Counted from the first letter of the stretch, positions 27,273-36,332 are shown. The stretch: DNA of 64,000 nucleotides from Planctomycetaceae bacterium (GCA_016794985.1 JAEUIQ010000079.1:43460-107459), one strand, 5' to 3'. Notes: a model not told the origin generated them from the letters alone. Numbers and translations: made by a program.

Positions 27273-28363
27273 CACCACCGGACCGGCAGTCCAATGCTCC
27301 CACTGCGCAAAGCAACAAACAGACCCGCGGCGATCAGATCAGCGGTTGTCCCCGGGTTCAACCTGTTTCCGTCACTCCGCAAAGCAAAATCCAAATCCCC
27401 TAGGCTTGGCTCGCACGCCTCGATCCAATCGGTCGTACCCAAGTTTGCCGACCGAGTGGAAAAAAACTCTTCCGCCAACTGCCCCGCCCAAACCGAGACT
27501 TCGGTCGCTCTTTGCCAACCGACCTTTCGCGCGATTAATGTGTCGGGATGCTCGGCCATCAATCTCAAAAAGGTTCCCACAATCGCCCACTGCATGGATC
27601 CCCCTCGCAACAGCAACTCATGCAAACTTGGCACCGTCCGTTCGAACGTGATTTTAAATCCGGAAACGTACTCGGAGGCAATCGAATCTCGCTGGACCGC
27701 CAATTGCATGACGTGCGCAACGGTATCCGAATCGTGCAGCTTGCTGTTCGCCATTACATCGGCTGCTGCAACGGTCCCCAGACCACCAGGTTTGGCTAGG
27801 GCGATCGCGGCATAGATCCATCGCGTTTGCTCGACCGAAGCAGCCGAGGTCAATTGACAAACTCGATTTCGCCAGCGGGCCAACCCAGCGGCAACTCGGG
27901 CATCCATGAACACCGCGTCGTTTGGGTGGCACTCGGAAGCAACATGAACGTCGGCGACTGCTCCAGCCAGCGACGTTGGTAGTGTCGCTTCCCGTACTTC
28001 ATCCACATGGTGCAGCCCAAACTCTTTGACCCAAGCTTCTGCCAACGGGCCTAGTAAAAGACAGATTCCCAGGTTCGTATTGGAGGGCGTGAATCCTCGC
28101 GTCGCCTGCACGGCCTCCCAAACGAATTGACCAAATGTCGGACCCGTCTCTTTGGCCTGATCCAACCAAAGCGACGACCAGTTCCGGGCGACATTCGCAA
28201 CCGCAACTCCGCTGTTTAGAAAGTCCATCAAGCCCACATCGGCGAAGTCCGCCGAACGATGAACGTTGCCTGGCTTAGCAGCGACCGCTTCCCATTGGCA
28301 GGCCAGACAAATTGCCGTTGCCACGTCGCATAACGGATCCGACATCGACAAGTTTCTTTGCAT
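27272..28363 (-). CDS. CitG/MdcB family (triphosphoribosyl-dephospho-CoA synthase-like) protein
   Basis: 363 residues; ATG at 28363, with another ATG at 28345. The family motif is EAVAAKPGNVHR at 25-36, and PDTLIARK plus NPGTTADL near the end also fit. CitG joins ATP and dephospho-CoA to form the prosthetic group of citrate or malonate carrier proteins, but no citrate lyase or malonate decarboxylase genes are near. Homologues without lyases occur in archaea and in bacteria with methanopterin-linked C1 pathways, including planctomycetes; a role there is inference. A 63-residue frame overlaps its stop. Confidence 0.75.
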   Translation of the reverse strand: MQRNLSMSDPLCDVATAICLACQWEAVAAKPGNVHRSADFADVGLMDFLNSGVAVANVARNWSSLWLDQAKETGPTFGQFVWEAVQATRGFTPSNTNLGICLLLGPLAEAWVKEFGLHHVDEVREATLPTSLAGAVADVHVASECHPNDAVFMDARVAAGLARWRNRVCQLTSAASVEQTRWIYAAIALAKPGGLGTVAAADVMANSKLHDSDTVAHVMQLAVQRDSIASEYVSGFKITFERTVPSLHELLLRGGSMQWAIVGTFLRLMAEHPDTLIARKVGWQRATEVSVWAGQLAEEFFSTRSANLGTTDWIEACEPSLGDLDFALRSDGNRLNPGTTADLIAAGLFVALRSGSIGLPVRW

Positions 28364-28406
28364 CAGAGGAACGTCCTCGGGCTATCTCGAGTTAACGAGC
28401 CCAACT

Positions 28407-29243
28407 TCAACGAGGACGATAAGGCAAACTGGTAGTCGATTGAGCCTGGCTGCGGAGCAACTGCCTCCACTCGGCTTGAAGATCGCTGGTGATATCAACG
28501 GTCGTGGCGTAAGACAGCGCATGGTCATCCGCGAGAATCATCTCGTAGCCGTTCTGCTCCGCAATCCGATCGGCAAGCGACCGAAGATTTTCGATCAAGT
28601 ATTCTCGGTACTGACGCAACTCTTCGCGAATGGTGTAAACGGCCAAGGCCTTCTTCTGTTCGAATAACTTTTGCCAAAGCAGCAGTTCGACATCGCTGAG
28701 TTGGCCCGCGTTTTCGTACACGCCCTTTTGCTCAGCCGCCAATTGCAACTCGGAGGCATTGGCCAACTGACGAGCCCGAGAATCAAGCTCATCCGCAATG
28801 ATCAACTTAACGTTACAGACGGCGATTCGTGGAGATCGTGCCGCTGTCGTCGACTGGATACCGGTGGACTGGCTCTCTGACTTCTGATAATTGGCTGGGC
28901 TAACGGAACCATTCCCCCCGGACGTCACCGGAGTCTCCCCCCCCCGGCGCGAGGCGAGAAGATCGGTCGACTGAGAGGGCAGGGTGTCTTCCGAGTTCGA
29001 CTGCAAAAGTTTCGGAGCTTGAAAACCCTCCTTGCTTGTATCAGCCTGCTGACCCAACTTGTTAGTGCTTCCCCAAGTCCCATTGATAATCGAAAAGCCG
29101 AACAAGACAGCGAACACGCATACTGCCAGCAGTACCAATAGATTCCGGACCGCCGACTCCTTGCGATAACTCTCGCGCAACGATACAAGCGGCTTCCAAT
29201 TCTTGATATCTTCGTAGCGGAAATCTCGAACGCGGTTCAACAT
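28407..29243 (-). CDS. Membrane-anchored Skp/OmpH-like protein
   Basis: 278 residues from the ATG at 29243; the in-frame codon at 29264 is TTG. A cytoplasmic N-terminus of ~32 residues precedes one membrane helix (about 33-54), a Ser/Thr/Gly-rich linker, and a C-terminal helical domain that opens with IAVCNVKLIIADE and ends with IAEQNGYEMILADDHALSYATTVDIT-like sequence. That order resembles the periplasmic chaperone Skp/OmpH, where a short beta strand, two long helices and a final strand form the jellyfish shape. The linker contains a run of nine G on the coding strand. Function as an outer-membrane chaperone is inference. Confidence 0.6.
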   Translation of the reverse strand: MLNRVRDFRYEDIKNWKPLVSLRESYRKESAVRNLLVLLAVCVFAVLFGFSIINGTWGSTNKLGQQADTSKEGFQAPKLLQSNSEDTLPSQSTDLLASRRGGETPVTSGGNGSVSPANYQKSESQSTGIQSTTAARSPRIAVCNVKLIIADELDSRARQLANASELQLAAEQKGVYENAGQLSDVELLLWQKLFEQKKALAVYTIREELRQYREYLIENLRSLADRIAEQNGYEMILADDHALSYATTVDITSDLQAEWRQLLRSQAQSTTSLPYRPR

Positions 29244-29331
29244 GGGCCTATCCCTGGCAACCAAAGCAGACGATGCAGTCGTGACAGGGAATCCTAGGCA
29301 ATTCGCATGATTCTTGCTAGATCAATCTTTT

Positions 29332-30036
29332 CTAGACGGTCGAGACGCCAGCGGACCGGGCCGTCAGTGGTTTTTGTCGGTACTTTTCGTTGACCGTTTG
29401 ATTCAGTTCGTATTCGTCTATGGCTAGATCGTTGGGCTCCAAATAGGGCAGCTTAAGTAGCTCGCTCCATTGCTGGCAGGCGGTCGGGATGTACTGCATC
29501 GTGCGTCCCACATACAGCTGGATTGATTCCTGTCGGTCGGGATGGATCAAGACAACGTGGTTCAAGAACTGTTGCATGCCGCTGGCGTTCCGGGATTGCC
29601 TCAAATGACGCTCCCAACGAATTCCCGAGTACTCGTGGATCGGAATGATTCGCTCGAAGACCTTGCCGGTTATGGTAACGCGAGTACGCACCACCTCCGT
29701 CGCCGTGACCCGCACCGATTGTCGGTAAGAGGCTTCACAGAACTGCAGCCAAATGTGATTCCAAAACGTTGCCACACCCATAAACACCGCGGCGGTCATG
29801 ACATAGAAGAGCCAAGGCCCGCCCATGAAGCCGCCAAGCCCACCGCTGATCAATAGGCCGATAACCAACATCATTCCGGCCATGAACACGAACCCGAAAC
29901 AATCGCCTAGCCGACGACCGCGATGACTTTCCCATGGAAGCGACGCCAGTGGTGGATCATCTTTCGGCAGCAAAGGCAACAACAATCGTCCCAAAAAGGA
30001 GTGGGCGTGAATCGTGATCGGCTTGCCTTCAATCAT
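29332..30036 (-). CDS. Membrane protein with two helices and a PH-like domain
   Basis: 234 residues, ATG start. Two close membrane segments (about 50-70 and 75-95) form a hairpin, followed by a soluble region with alternating beta strands (VRVTATEVVRTRVTITGKVFERIIPIHEY), which resembles bacterial PH-like domains. No enzymatic motif is visible. It probably sits in the inner membrane with both ends in the cytoplasm. The family is not recognised. Confidence 0.6.
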   Translation of the reverse strand: MIEGKPITIHAHSFLGRLLLPLLPKDDPPLASLPWESHRGRRLGDCFGFVFMAGMMLVIGLLISGGLGGFMGGPWLFYVMTAAVFMGVATFWNHIWLQFCEASYRQSVRVTATEVVRTRVTITGKVFERIIPIHEYSGIRWERHLRQSRNASGMQQFLNHVVLIHPDRQESIQLYVGRTMQYIPTACQQWSELLKLPYLEPNDLAIDEYELNQTVNEKYRQKPLTARSAGVSTV

Positions 30037-30592
30037 GGGAATGCCTAGGGGGCTTGCTTGCGGTTAATCCTGATTTCGTTCACTAGTCGGCAGACTCATT
30101 TCGGGTACCGCCCACGACCCGTTGCCAGCGAAGACCTTTCGTGGGGCACGATAGTTCGTGGGGCACACATGGAGTTGGCTTGCGTCGGTCGTTCGTGGCT
30201 TGGTACTTAGGCGAGTTGGCTTGGGAATCAACGGGCCCGATTCAAGGTAAGTTAGGTTACGCGTGATAATCCGGTGTAAAAGTGGATTGACGATCGTGAT
30301 CTAGCCACAAAATCCTGGCGACCCTTGACACCTGTGCGGATCGGGAGGGAAAGACAGGCAAACGGATCGAGCCCCACCGTTGGCTCCCATTGAAGACAGC
30401 GATCATGGGGACATTTCTAATGGTCGCCTCAGGGCACATTTCTAATGGCGCATGACACCCGACCGTTGGCTCCCATTCAAAACCGAATTGCCAATCGCTA
30501 CAATCGGCGACCGGAAGATGTAGGCCAGTCCCCATAGTCCAATGCATAAACAACCGACTTGATCGCGGAATGGAACGGGAGAGACAGACACG
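30037..30592. other. Intergenic region with short direct repeats
   Basis: 556 bases between divergent genes; no credible coding frame. It contains two pairs of short direct repeats (listed separately) and two GTGGGGCAC boxes near 30140-30165. The promoter of the sialic acid genes should lie at its right end, but no clear consensus is seen. Confidence 0.5.
30377..30477. repeat. Two interleaved direct repeat pairs
   Basis: The 15-mer CCGTTGGCTCCCATT occurs at 30377-30391 and 30463-30477. Between these, the 13-mer ACATTTCTAATGG occurs at 30411-30423 and 30436-30448. The 86-base and 25-base spacings are consistent with small local duplications, or with paired binding sites upstream of the sialic acid genes. 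Confidence 0.6.
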
Positions 30593-31498
30593 GTGAATTT
30601 TCAAAAACTGGAAGGCTTGATCGCAGCAACTCATTCGCCGTTTGGTTCCGACGGAGATGTGAATCTCAACGTCATTGAAAAGCAGGCCCAACATTTGATC
30701 GAGTCCGGAGTCAAGGCAGCGTTTATCTGCGGCAGCACAGGCGAGAGCCATTCATTGACAATGATCGAGCGGCGGCGAATGGCGGAACGTTGGCGGGATG
30801 TGGTTCAAGGCACCAGCTTGAAATTGATTGTGCATGTCGGCAGCAACTGCTTGTCGGATGCAGCCGAGCTGGCCGAACACGCCGGCCGGATCGGTGCCCA
30901 TGCCATTGCAGCACTCTCGCCTAGTTACTTTAAACCCGGTAATGTGGAAACGCTGGTCGACTCGATGGCGAGAATCGCTGCCCGAGCCCCGAACACTCCG
31001 TTTTACTTTTATGACATCCCAGTGATGACCAACGTCCACTTGTCGATGGTCCGCTTCCTTGAATTGGCCCCAAGCTCCATCCCGAATCTGGTCGGGTTGA
31101 AGTTTACCAATACTGACATGGCGGCGTTGCAGCATTGCTTGCGTTACGCTCAAAGTGCTTGGGATATCCTTTGGGGCGTGGACGAAGTCTTGTTGGCAGC
31201 GTGGACGTTAGGCGTACGGGGTGCCGTTGGCAGCAGCTACAACTTCTGCGCTCCGCTGCATTTGCAAGCCATTGCTGCCCTCGAGAAATCGGACTGGGCC
31301 ACGGCCCAAAAGCTCCAGTATCAAACCGTTCAATGGATTGAAATCCTCGCGCGTTATGGCTACATGGCGGCTGCCAAGTACTGCCTCGAGTGCCAAGGAG
31401 TGCCTGTGGGCCCTGCTCGATTGCCGCTGGGCAACCTGAGTCAAGAAGCCAAAGCCAATTTGCGTCGTGAGCTGCAAACCGCAGGATTCGTGGCCTAA
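30593..31498 (+). CDS. N-acetylneuraminate lyase (DapA superfamily)
   Basis: 301 residues, GTG start. A class I aldolase of the dihydrodipicolinate synthase superfamily. The carboxylate-binding GSTGE is at 47-51, Tyr140 is in YDIPVMT, and the Schiff-base lysine is Lys170 in GLKFTNTD. The FTNTD context and the partner gene favour N-acetylneuraminate lyase, which splits sialic acid into N-acetylmannosamine and pyruvate, over DapA. The adjacent epimerase starts 18 bases after its stop, so the two form one operon for sialic acid use. Confidence 0.85.
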   Translation: MNFQKLEGLIAATHSPFGSDGDVNLNVIEKQAQHLIESGVKAAFICGSTGESHSLTMIERRRMAERWRDVVQGTSLKLIVHVGSNCLSDAAELAEHAGRIGAHAIAALSPSYFKPGNVETLVDSMARIAARAPNTPFYFYDIPVMTNVHLSMVRFLELAPSSIPNLVGLKFTNTDMAALQHCLRYAQSAWDILWGVDEVLLAAWTLGVRGAVGSSYNFCAPLHLQAIAALEKSDWATAQKLQYQTVQWIEILARYGYMAAAKYCLECQGVPVGPARLPLGNLSQEAKANLRRELQTAGFVA

Positions 31499-31516
31499 AT
31501 TCTTTGGAATTCGCAC

Positions 31517-32701
31517 ATGGAAGCTGAATCAAAATCCCAATGGACACCGTCCGGAGAGTGGGCTGAATTTTATCGCAACACGTTAATCAACGATGTGGTG
31601 CCATTTTGGTTTCCGCGTTGCGTTGACACTCGAAATGGTGGGTTTCGACATTGCGTGGACGCCGATGGAACCGTCGTGGATACCGACAAGTCGGTGTGGG
31701 CTCAAGGTCGCATGTCGTGGATGCTTCTCACGCTCTACAACACATGGGAGCCTCGACCTGAATGGTTAGACTGGGCTCAGCAAGGCCTCGATTTTTTGCT
31801 ACGGCACGGATTCGACACCGATGGCCGGATGTTCTTTACTTTGACGGAAGACGGACGCCCGATTCGCAAACGTCGCTACGCATATAGCGAATCGTTCCTC
31901 TGCATTGCCGCAGCCGCCATGCACCGCGCGACGGGCGACCAGAAATGGCACGACTTGGCTTGGAAGTTGTTTCGTTTTTTTGTCGATTGGAACTTCACTC
32001 CGGGGCGAATGCCTCCCAAGTTCTGCGACACTCGTCCCTTGACAGGCATCGGCCCACGAATGATCGCGCTGACCACAGCCCAAAGCTTGCGCGCCGATCT
32101 CGGCCCGTCACCAGAACTCACGGCTTGGATCGATCGTTGTTTACACGAAATCGAAACCTTGTTCGTCAAACACGAACATCAGGTCGTCATGGAGACCGTC
32201 ACACCGGAAGGTCACATTAGTGACCATTTTGACGGACGCCTGCTCAATCCTGGCCATGCGATTGAGGCCGCTTGGTTCGTGATGGAAGAAGGCGCGTATC
32301 GGCACGACCAGCGCTTGATCGATCTGGGTTGCCAAATGTTGGAATACAGTTGGCAACGCGGCTGGGACACCGAGTTTGGCGGCTTGTTCTATTTCCGCGA
32401 TGTTCAACACCGCCCCGTGCCAGAATACTGGCACGACATGAAATTCTGGTGGCCACATAACGAAGCAATTATCGCGACCTTGATGGCTTGGAAACTAACT
32501 AATCGAACTCAGTATGCCGATTGGCACCGGTTGGTTCATGATTGGAGTTTCAAGAACTTCGCGGATCCGCAGCATGGCGAATGGTTTGGTTATCTGCATC
32601 GTGACGGACGTCGCTCGAACACACTCAAAGGCAATCATTGGAAGAGTTTCTTCCATCACCCACGCATGCTCTGGAAATGTGTCCAGATCCTAAACTCGTG
32701 A
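31517..32701 (+). CDS. N-acylglucosamine 2-epimerase
   Basis: 394 residues, ATG start. The AGE/RnBP fold is an (alpha/alpha)6 barrel; the family motifs RMSWML, AYSESF, LNPGHAIEAAWF and WWPHNEAI are all visible, including the histidines used for proton transfer. It interconverts N-acetylmannosamine and N-acetylglucosamine and so passes the product of the lyase upstream towards amino-sugar catabolism. Its stop lies 7 bases from the stop of the convergent PQQ-propeller gene. Confidence 0.9.
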   Translation: MEAESKSQWTPSGEWAEFYRNTLINDVVPFWFPRCVDTRNGGFRHCVDADGTVVDTDKSVWAQGRMSWMLLTLYNTWEPRPEWLDWAQQGLDFLLRHGFDTDGRMFFTLTEDGRPIRKRRYAYSESFLCIAAAAMHRATGDQKWHDLAWKLFRFFVDWNFTPGRMPPKFCDTRPLTGIGPRMIALTTAQSLRADLGPSPELTAWIDRCLHEIETLFVKHEHQVVMETVTPEGHISDHFDGRLLNPGHAIEAAWFVMEEGAYRHDQRLIDLGCQMLEYSWQRGWDTEFGGLFYFRDVQHRPVPEYWHDMKFWWPHNEAIIATLMAWKLTNRTQYADWHRLVHDWSFKNFADPQHGEWFGYLHRDGRRSNTLKGNHWKSFFHHPRMLWKCVQILNS

Positions 32702-32708
32702 ACGAATC

Positions 32709-34244
32709 TCAGTTGGTTTCGGTGATGCAGTACAAATGTTTTTCCCCACGGATGAACATTTGATTGCCAACGATTGCTGGCGAAGCATCAATCGGCTCGC
32801 CCATTTCATTAACGGCCAAGACCTCGCCTGAGTCGCCATGCTTGATCACCACGACAACCCCTTCGCGTGAGCAAAAGTAGATCTTCCCATCCGCTGCGAC
32901 CGGCGACGCATAAATCGCTCGCATTTTTGGCAAGCGAGTTTCATCCACAATGATTTTTCCTGTTTTCACATCGCGGACGACCATGACCGGATTGTTCGAC
33001 TTGACGAAATACAGACGTTCTTCATACAAAGCGGGCGAAGGGACATAAGGCGCTGCACCACCCCCGGTCCAGGCAACTTTCTTCGAATCCGTGATGTCGC
33101 CTTGAGAATCCAACGCCATCGAGACAATTGCATAACCTTGATAGCCAGTCATGCAGATGACGTGATCACCATAGCGAACCGGCGAAGGGATCGGATTGCC
33201 AACCTGCCCGCCGCACTCCCAAATAAGATTGCCATTTTCTAAGTCATAGCTACGAACTCGCGAGCCGTTGACAATCACTTGAACTCGATCGCCGAACGGG
33301 GTAATCAACGGTGTCGCCCATGTCGTTCGTTCGTCGCGATCGACACGCCATTTCTCTTCGCCGGTCTTCGCGTTCAACGCGATCAGTGCCGATTGTTCTT
33401 CATGGTCCCAAGGAACAACCACGGTGTCGCCGTAGACGCTCGGGGAACTGCCTTCACCAAATCCGTTGCGGGTGCGCATGAAACCCAAGTCTTTTTCCCA
33501 CACGACTTCACCTTGCATGTCCAAACAATAAAAACCGCGCGAGCCAAAGTTGGCATAGATGCGTTGCCCGTCGACAACCAAGGAAGCCGAAGCAAACGTG
33601 TTGGTGTTATGACCGGCTTCATGGGGCACGGCTTCAATCATGGTCTTTCGCCAAACTTCCTTACCCGAATCTCGGTCCAGGCATAACACGACAAACTGTT
33701 GCTTCGTCGCCGCACGTTGCCCGCCGCCACGACCGGGCCGACGACCTTCGCCTTCTTGTCCCTCTTGGGCATCACGATTTTGTCGTTCTCGTCGGCGCGA
33801 TGAATTGCCCGAATCTGCCTCGATACTTTCGGCAGCCAAATCGGTCGAGCGACCACGCCCAGAATCAGGCGGCGGATTTTTGGGGGCCTCAGTTTCCGCC
33901 GGAGTCGATGGCTCAGCCGGAGCCAAATCGATAGCTGCCATCAAATAAATTCGGTCTTCCCAAACGATCGGCGTGCCACTGCCTTTTCCCGGCAATTCCA
34001 CCTTCCACTTGGTGTTCTTCGTTTCGTTCCATTCGGTTGGCAAACTGGACTGCGGTGCCGTGCCATCACTGCTGGCACCCCGCCATTGGTGCCAATTCCG
34101 TTGAGCTTTCGTCGCAAAGTCTTCGTCTTGGCCACAACATATCGAGTTGGACGACGCCCATTCGAGGGCGAAAACCAAAGCGCACCCCCCCAAAAAACTA
34201 GCTTTAGCGACCCGATTCCAGGCCCACCTTCGATTGGAAAACAT
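32709..34244 (-). CDS. Secreted PQQ-like beta-propeller protein
   Basis: 511 residues, ATG start. An N-terminal signal peptide (RVAKASFLGGCALVFALEW) is followed by WHQWRGASSDGTA, the typical opening of planctomycete PQQ-like propellers. Strands of the type GEEKWRV, GEVVWEKDLGF and GNLIWECGG recur, giving an incomplete eight-bladed propeller. A low-complexity insert rich in Arg, Glu and Gly lies at about 95-160. Without a heme or other catalytic domain the role is probably structural or binding. The signal peptide codons contain a T6G7 run on the coding strand (34185-34197). Confidence 0.82.
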   Translation of the reverse strand: MFSNRRWAWNRVAKASFLGGCALVFALEWASSNSICCGQDEDFATKAQRNWHQWRGASSDGTAPQSSLPTEWNETKNTKWKVELPGKGSGTPIVWEDRIYLMAAIDLAPAEPSTPAETEAPKNPPPDSGRGRSTDLAAESIEADSGNSSRRRERQNRDAQEGQEGEGRRPGRGGGQRAATKQQFVVLCLDRDSGKEVWRKTMIEAVPHEAGHNTNTFASASLVVDGQRIYANFGSRGFYCLDMQGEVVWEKDLGFMRTRNGFGEGSSPSVYGDTVVVPWDHEEQSALIALNAKTGEEKWRVDRDERTTWATPLITPFGDRVQVIVNGSRVRSYDLENGNLIWECGGQVGNPIPSPVRYGDHVICMTGYQGYAIVSMALDSQGDITDSKKVAWTGGGAAPYVPSPALYEERLYFVKSNNPVMVVRDVKTGKIIVDETRLPKMRAIYASPVAADGKIYFCSREGVVVVIKHGDSGEVLAVNEMGEPIDASPAIVGNQMFIRGEKHLYCITETN

Positions 34245-34363
34245 GCTTGTCTCCTAGTTCGCAGCCCGCGTTCCCCACTGGGAACCCCATAGTTTGACAA
34301 ACGTTTCGCGGAAAAGCTATAGTTCCTCACCACCCGAACCACGTCGAACCCGTCAAGGCGCCT

Positions 34364-35314
34364 ATGTCTGACCCGTTGCTGCCGCAATTTATTAGCCGCT
34401 TACAAAAGAACGATCGGCACTGTCGCAAACTAGCGCGTCGGCAAGAACTCGATTGCTTTCGAGTCTACGATCGCGATTTGCCGGAGTTCCCGTTCACCAT
34501 CGATCGCTACGCCGATCAACTGTTGATCTCGCATTACCTTCGTCCCGTTGAACCAGAAAGTCGAATGGCTGATCTGCCATCCTGCCTCGCCGCGATTTCG
34601 CAAGCCCTCGAAGTACCCGGCGAAGCTTTGCACGTTCGTGAGCGGAAAACAAAAGGCGATCCCACGCAACAGTACCAGAAGTTGGCCGAAGACAAACAAC
34701 TATTGATCGTGCGCGAAGGCGGCTTGCGGTTCTATGTGAACTTAACGGATTACTTGGACACCGGCCTATTCTTGGACCACCGCACAACCCGCGAGAGGTT
34801 TCGCGACTTGTCCCGCGACAAGCGAGTGCTAAATCTATTCTGTTACACCGGAGCATTCTCCGTCTACGCGGCGGATGGAGGCGCTCGTAGTATCGTCTCG
34901 GTCGATCTGTCCAACACGTATTTGAACTGGGCCCAACGCAACATGGCATTGAACCGCTTGTTCGATCCGGCGTTGCACGAATTTTGCCGTTCGGATGTCA
35001 TGCAGTATTTGCAAAATGCCAATCCCAACAGCTTTGACTTGGTGATCTTGGATCCCCCCACATTCAGCAACAGCAAAGCCATGCAGGGAAACTTTGACGT
35101 GCAGCGCGACCATCCCACATTGATCAATCAAACACTCCGCGTGCTTGAAGCCGGTGGCCTCTTGTACTTCAGCACCAATTGCCGAAAATTCAAACTCGAT
35201 CGCGCGGCGATCAAAGCCGACTTCGTCAAAGATATCACTAACCAGACCATCCCTTTCGACTTTCAAGGGAGAATGCAAAGGTGGTGTTATGCCATCAAAA
35301 AACCGGCACCGTGA
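34364..35314 (+). CDS. RlmK-like 23S rRNA guanine-N7 methyltransferase
   Basis: 316 residues, ATG start. A class I SAM methyltransferase matching the C-terminal half of E. coli RlmL (YcbY), the part that methylates G2069 (RlmK). The RRQELDCFRVYDRDLPEF segment at 25-42 is diagnostic, the SAM site NLFCYTGAFSV is at 157-167, and DPPTFSNS is near 230. In E. coli it is fused to RlmL; here it stands alone. It is divergent from the PQQ-propeller gene across 119 bases that must hold both promoters. Confidence 0.85.
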   Translation: MSDPLLPQFISRLQKNDRHCRKLARRQELDCFRVYDRDLPEFPFTIDRYADQLLISHYLRPVEPESRMADLPSCLAAISQALEVPGEALHVRERKTKGDPTQQYQKLAEDKQLLIVREGGLRFYVNLTDYLDTGLFLDHRTTRERFRDLSRDKRVLNLFCYTGAFSVYAADGGARSIVSVDLSNTYLNWAQRNMALNRLFDPALHEFCRSDVMQYLQNANPNSFDLVILDPPTFSNSKAMQGNFDVQRDHPTLINQTLRVLEAGGLLYFSTNCRKFKLDRAAIKADFVKDITNQTIPFDFQGRMQRWCYAIKKPAP

Positions 35315-35493
35315 TACCTAACTGTTCACTTCGTGTAGGGAGCAAGTCCATTGATAAAGCAAGCTGGATTGGATGAATCGCTTTCCGCCAGATGCCAGCC
35401 TCCGGTCGATCAAGGGTTGACATGCAGAACATACCAAGCCCAAGTTTGCCCCAAATTGCAATACTTTCTACAATCTTCAACTAGTTGAAATAC

Positions 35494-36330
35494 ATGAACG
35501 AACCAAGTAGCTCAAACAATGCGAACCATTCCCCCAGACCCCCAGCAGTTCTGTGCTTGAGTGGTGGTATGGATTCCACGAGCCTGTTGCTACACTTGCT
35601 GGCGACTGGGAATGAAGTTCATGCCATTAGCTTTGATTATGGGCAGAAACACCGCATCGAGTTGGAACGCTTGAGCCACAACCTGCATTATCTAGAAAAT
35701 GCGGGCTACAAAATATCGCACCAAGTTTTAGATGTCTCGGGTCTGGGTCGCGTTTTTCACTCGGCGCTCACCAACGATCAATGGGCAGTTCCTCAAGGGT
35801 TTTACGCCCAAGAGAACATGAAACAAACGGTGGTACCCAACCGCAACGCGATCTTTGCTTCTATTGCTTATGGGTACGCTTTATCGATCGCCACGCGCGG
35901 AAAAACTCGTGTTCGTTTCGCCTTAGGCGTTCATAGTGGCGATCACGCCATCTATCCCGATTGTCGGCCCGAGTTTTACTCGGCCATCATGCGTGCCTTT
36001 GAGTTGGGCAACTGGGACAGTCAACTCGTCGAGATCTACTTGCCCTATCTCGCATGGGACAAAGCCAAAATCCTCCAACAAGCTGCCCTGTCCGCGCAGA
36101 CCTTGAAGCTGGACTTCGACACCGTATTCCGCAACACCTGGACCAGCTACCAACCCGACGCCGAAGGTCGAGCCGACGGGCGGACTGGCTCCGATGTCGA
36201 AAGAATCCTGGCGTTTGATCAACTTGGCTTGATCGATCCGATCGTTTATCGCGAGCCTTGGGAAAAGGTTGTCGAATACGCTCGAGAGTCGCAAAGAAAA
36301 TTCGAGTCCGGCAAGGTCGATCTGCCTTAA
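35494..36330 (+). CDS. queC: QueC-family 7-cyano-7-deazaguanine synthase lacking zinc ligands
   Basis: 278 residues from the ATG at 35494; the TTG at 35485 is an alternative. The ATP-pyrophosphatase core is intact: PP-loop SGGMDST (23-29), SFDYGQKH and VVPNRNA. QueC converts 7-carboxy-7-deazaguanine to preQ0 with ATP and ammonia, for queuosine. Canonical QueC has four C-terminal zinc cysteines (SCY ... CxxCxxC). In the corresponding stretch here (214-237) they read Ser218, Asp228, Thr231 and Asp234, while flanking residues (NTW, GRxG, VER) align. No queD, queE or queF is near. Confidence 0.82.
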   Translation: MNEPSSSNNANHSPRPPAVLCLSGGMDSTSLLLHLLATGNEVHAISFDYGQKHRIELERLSHNLHYLENAGYKISHQVLDVSGLGRVFHSALTNDQWAVPQGFYAQENMKQTVVPNRNAIFASIAYGYALSIATRGKTRVRFALGVHSGDHAIYPDCRPEFYSAIMRAFELGNWDSQLVEIYLPYLAWDKAKILQQAALSAQTLKLDFDTVFRNTWTSYQPDAEGRADGRTGSDVERILAFDQLGLIDPIVYREPWEKVVEYARESQRKFESGKVDLP

Positions 36331-36332
36331 GA

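Noticed and set aside
27028..27651. 207-residue plus-strand frame overlapping the CitG-like gene
   Set aside because: Pro/Ser/Arg-rich shadow of the minus-strand gene, with no domain.
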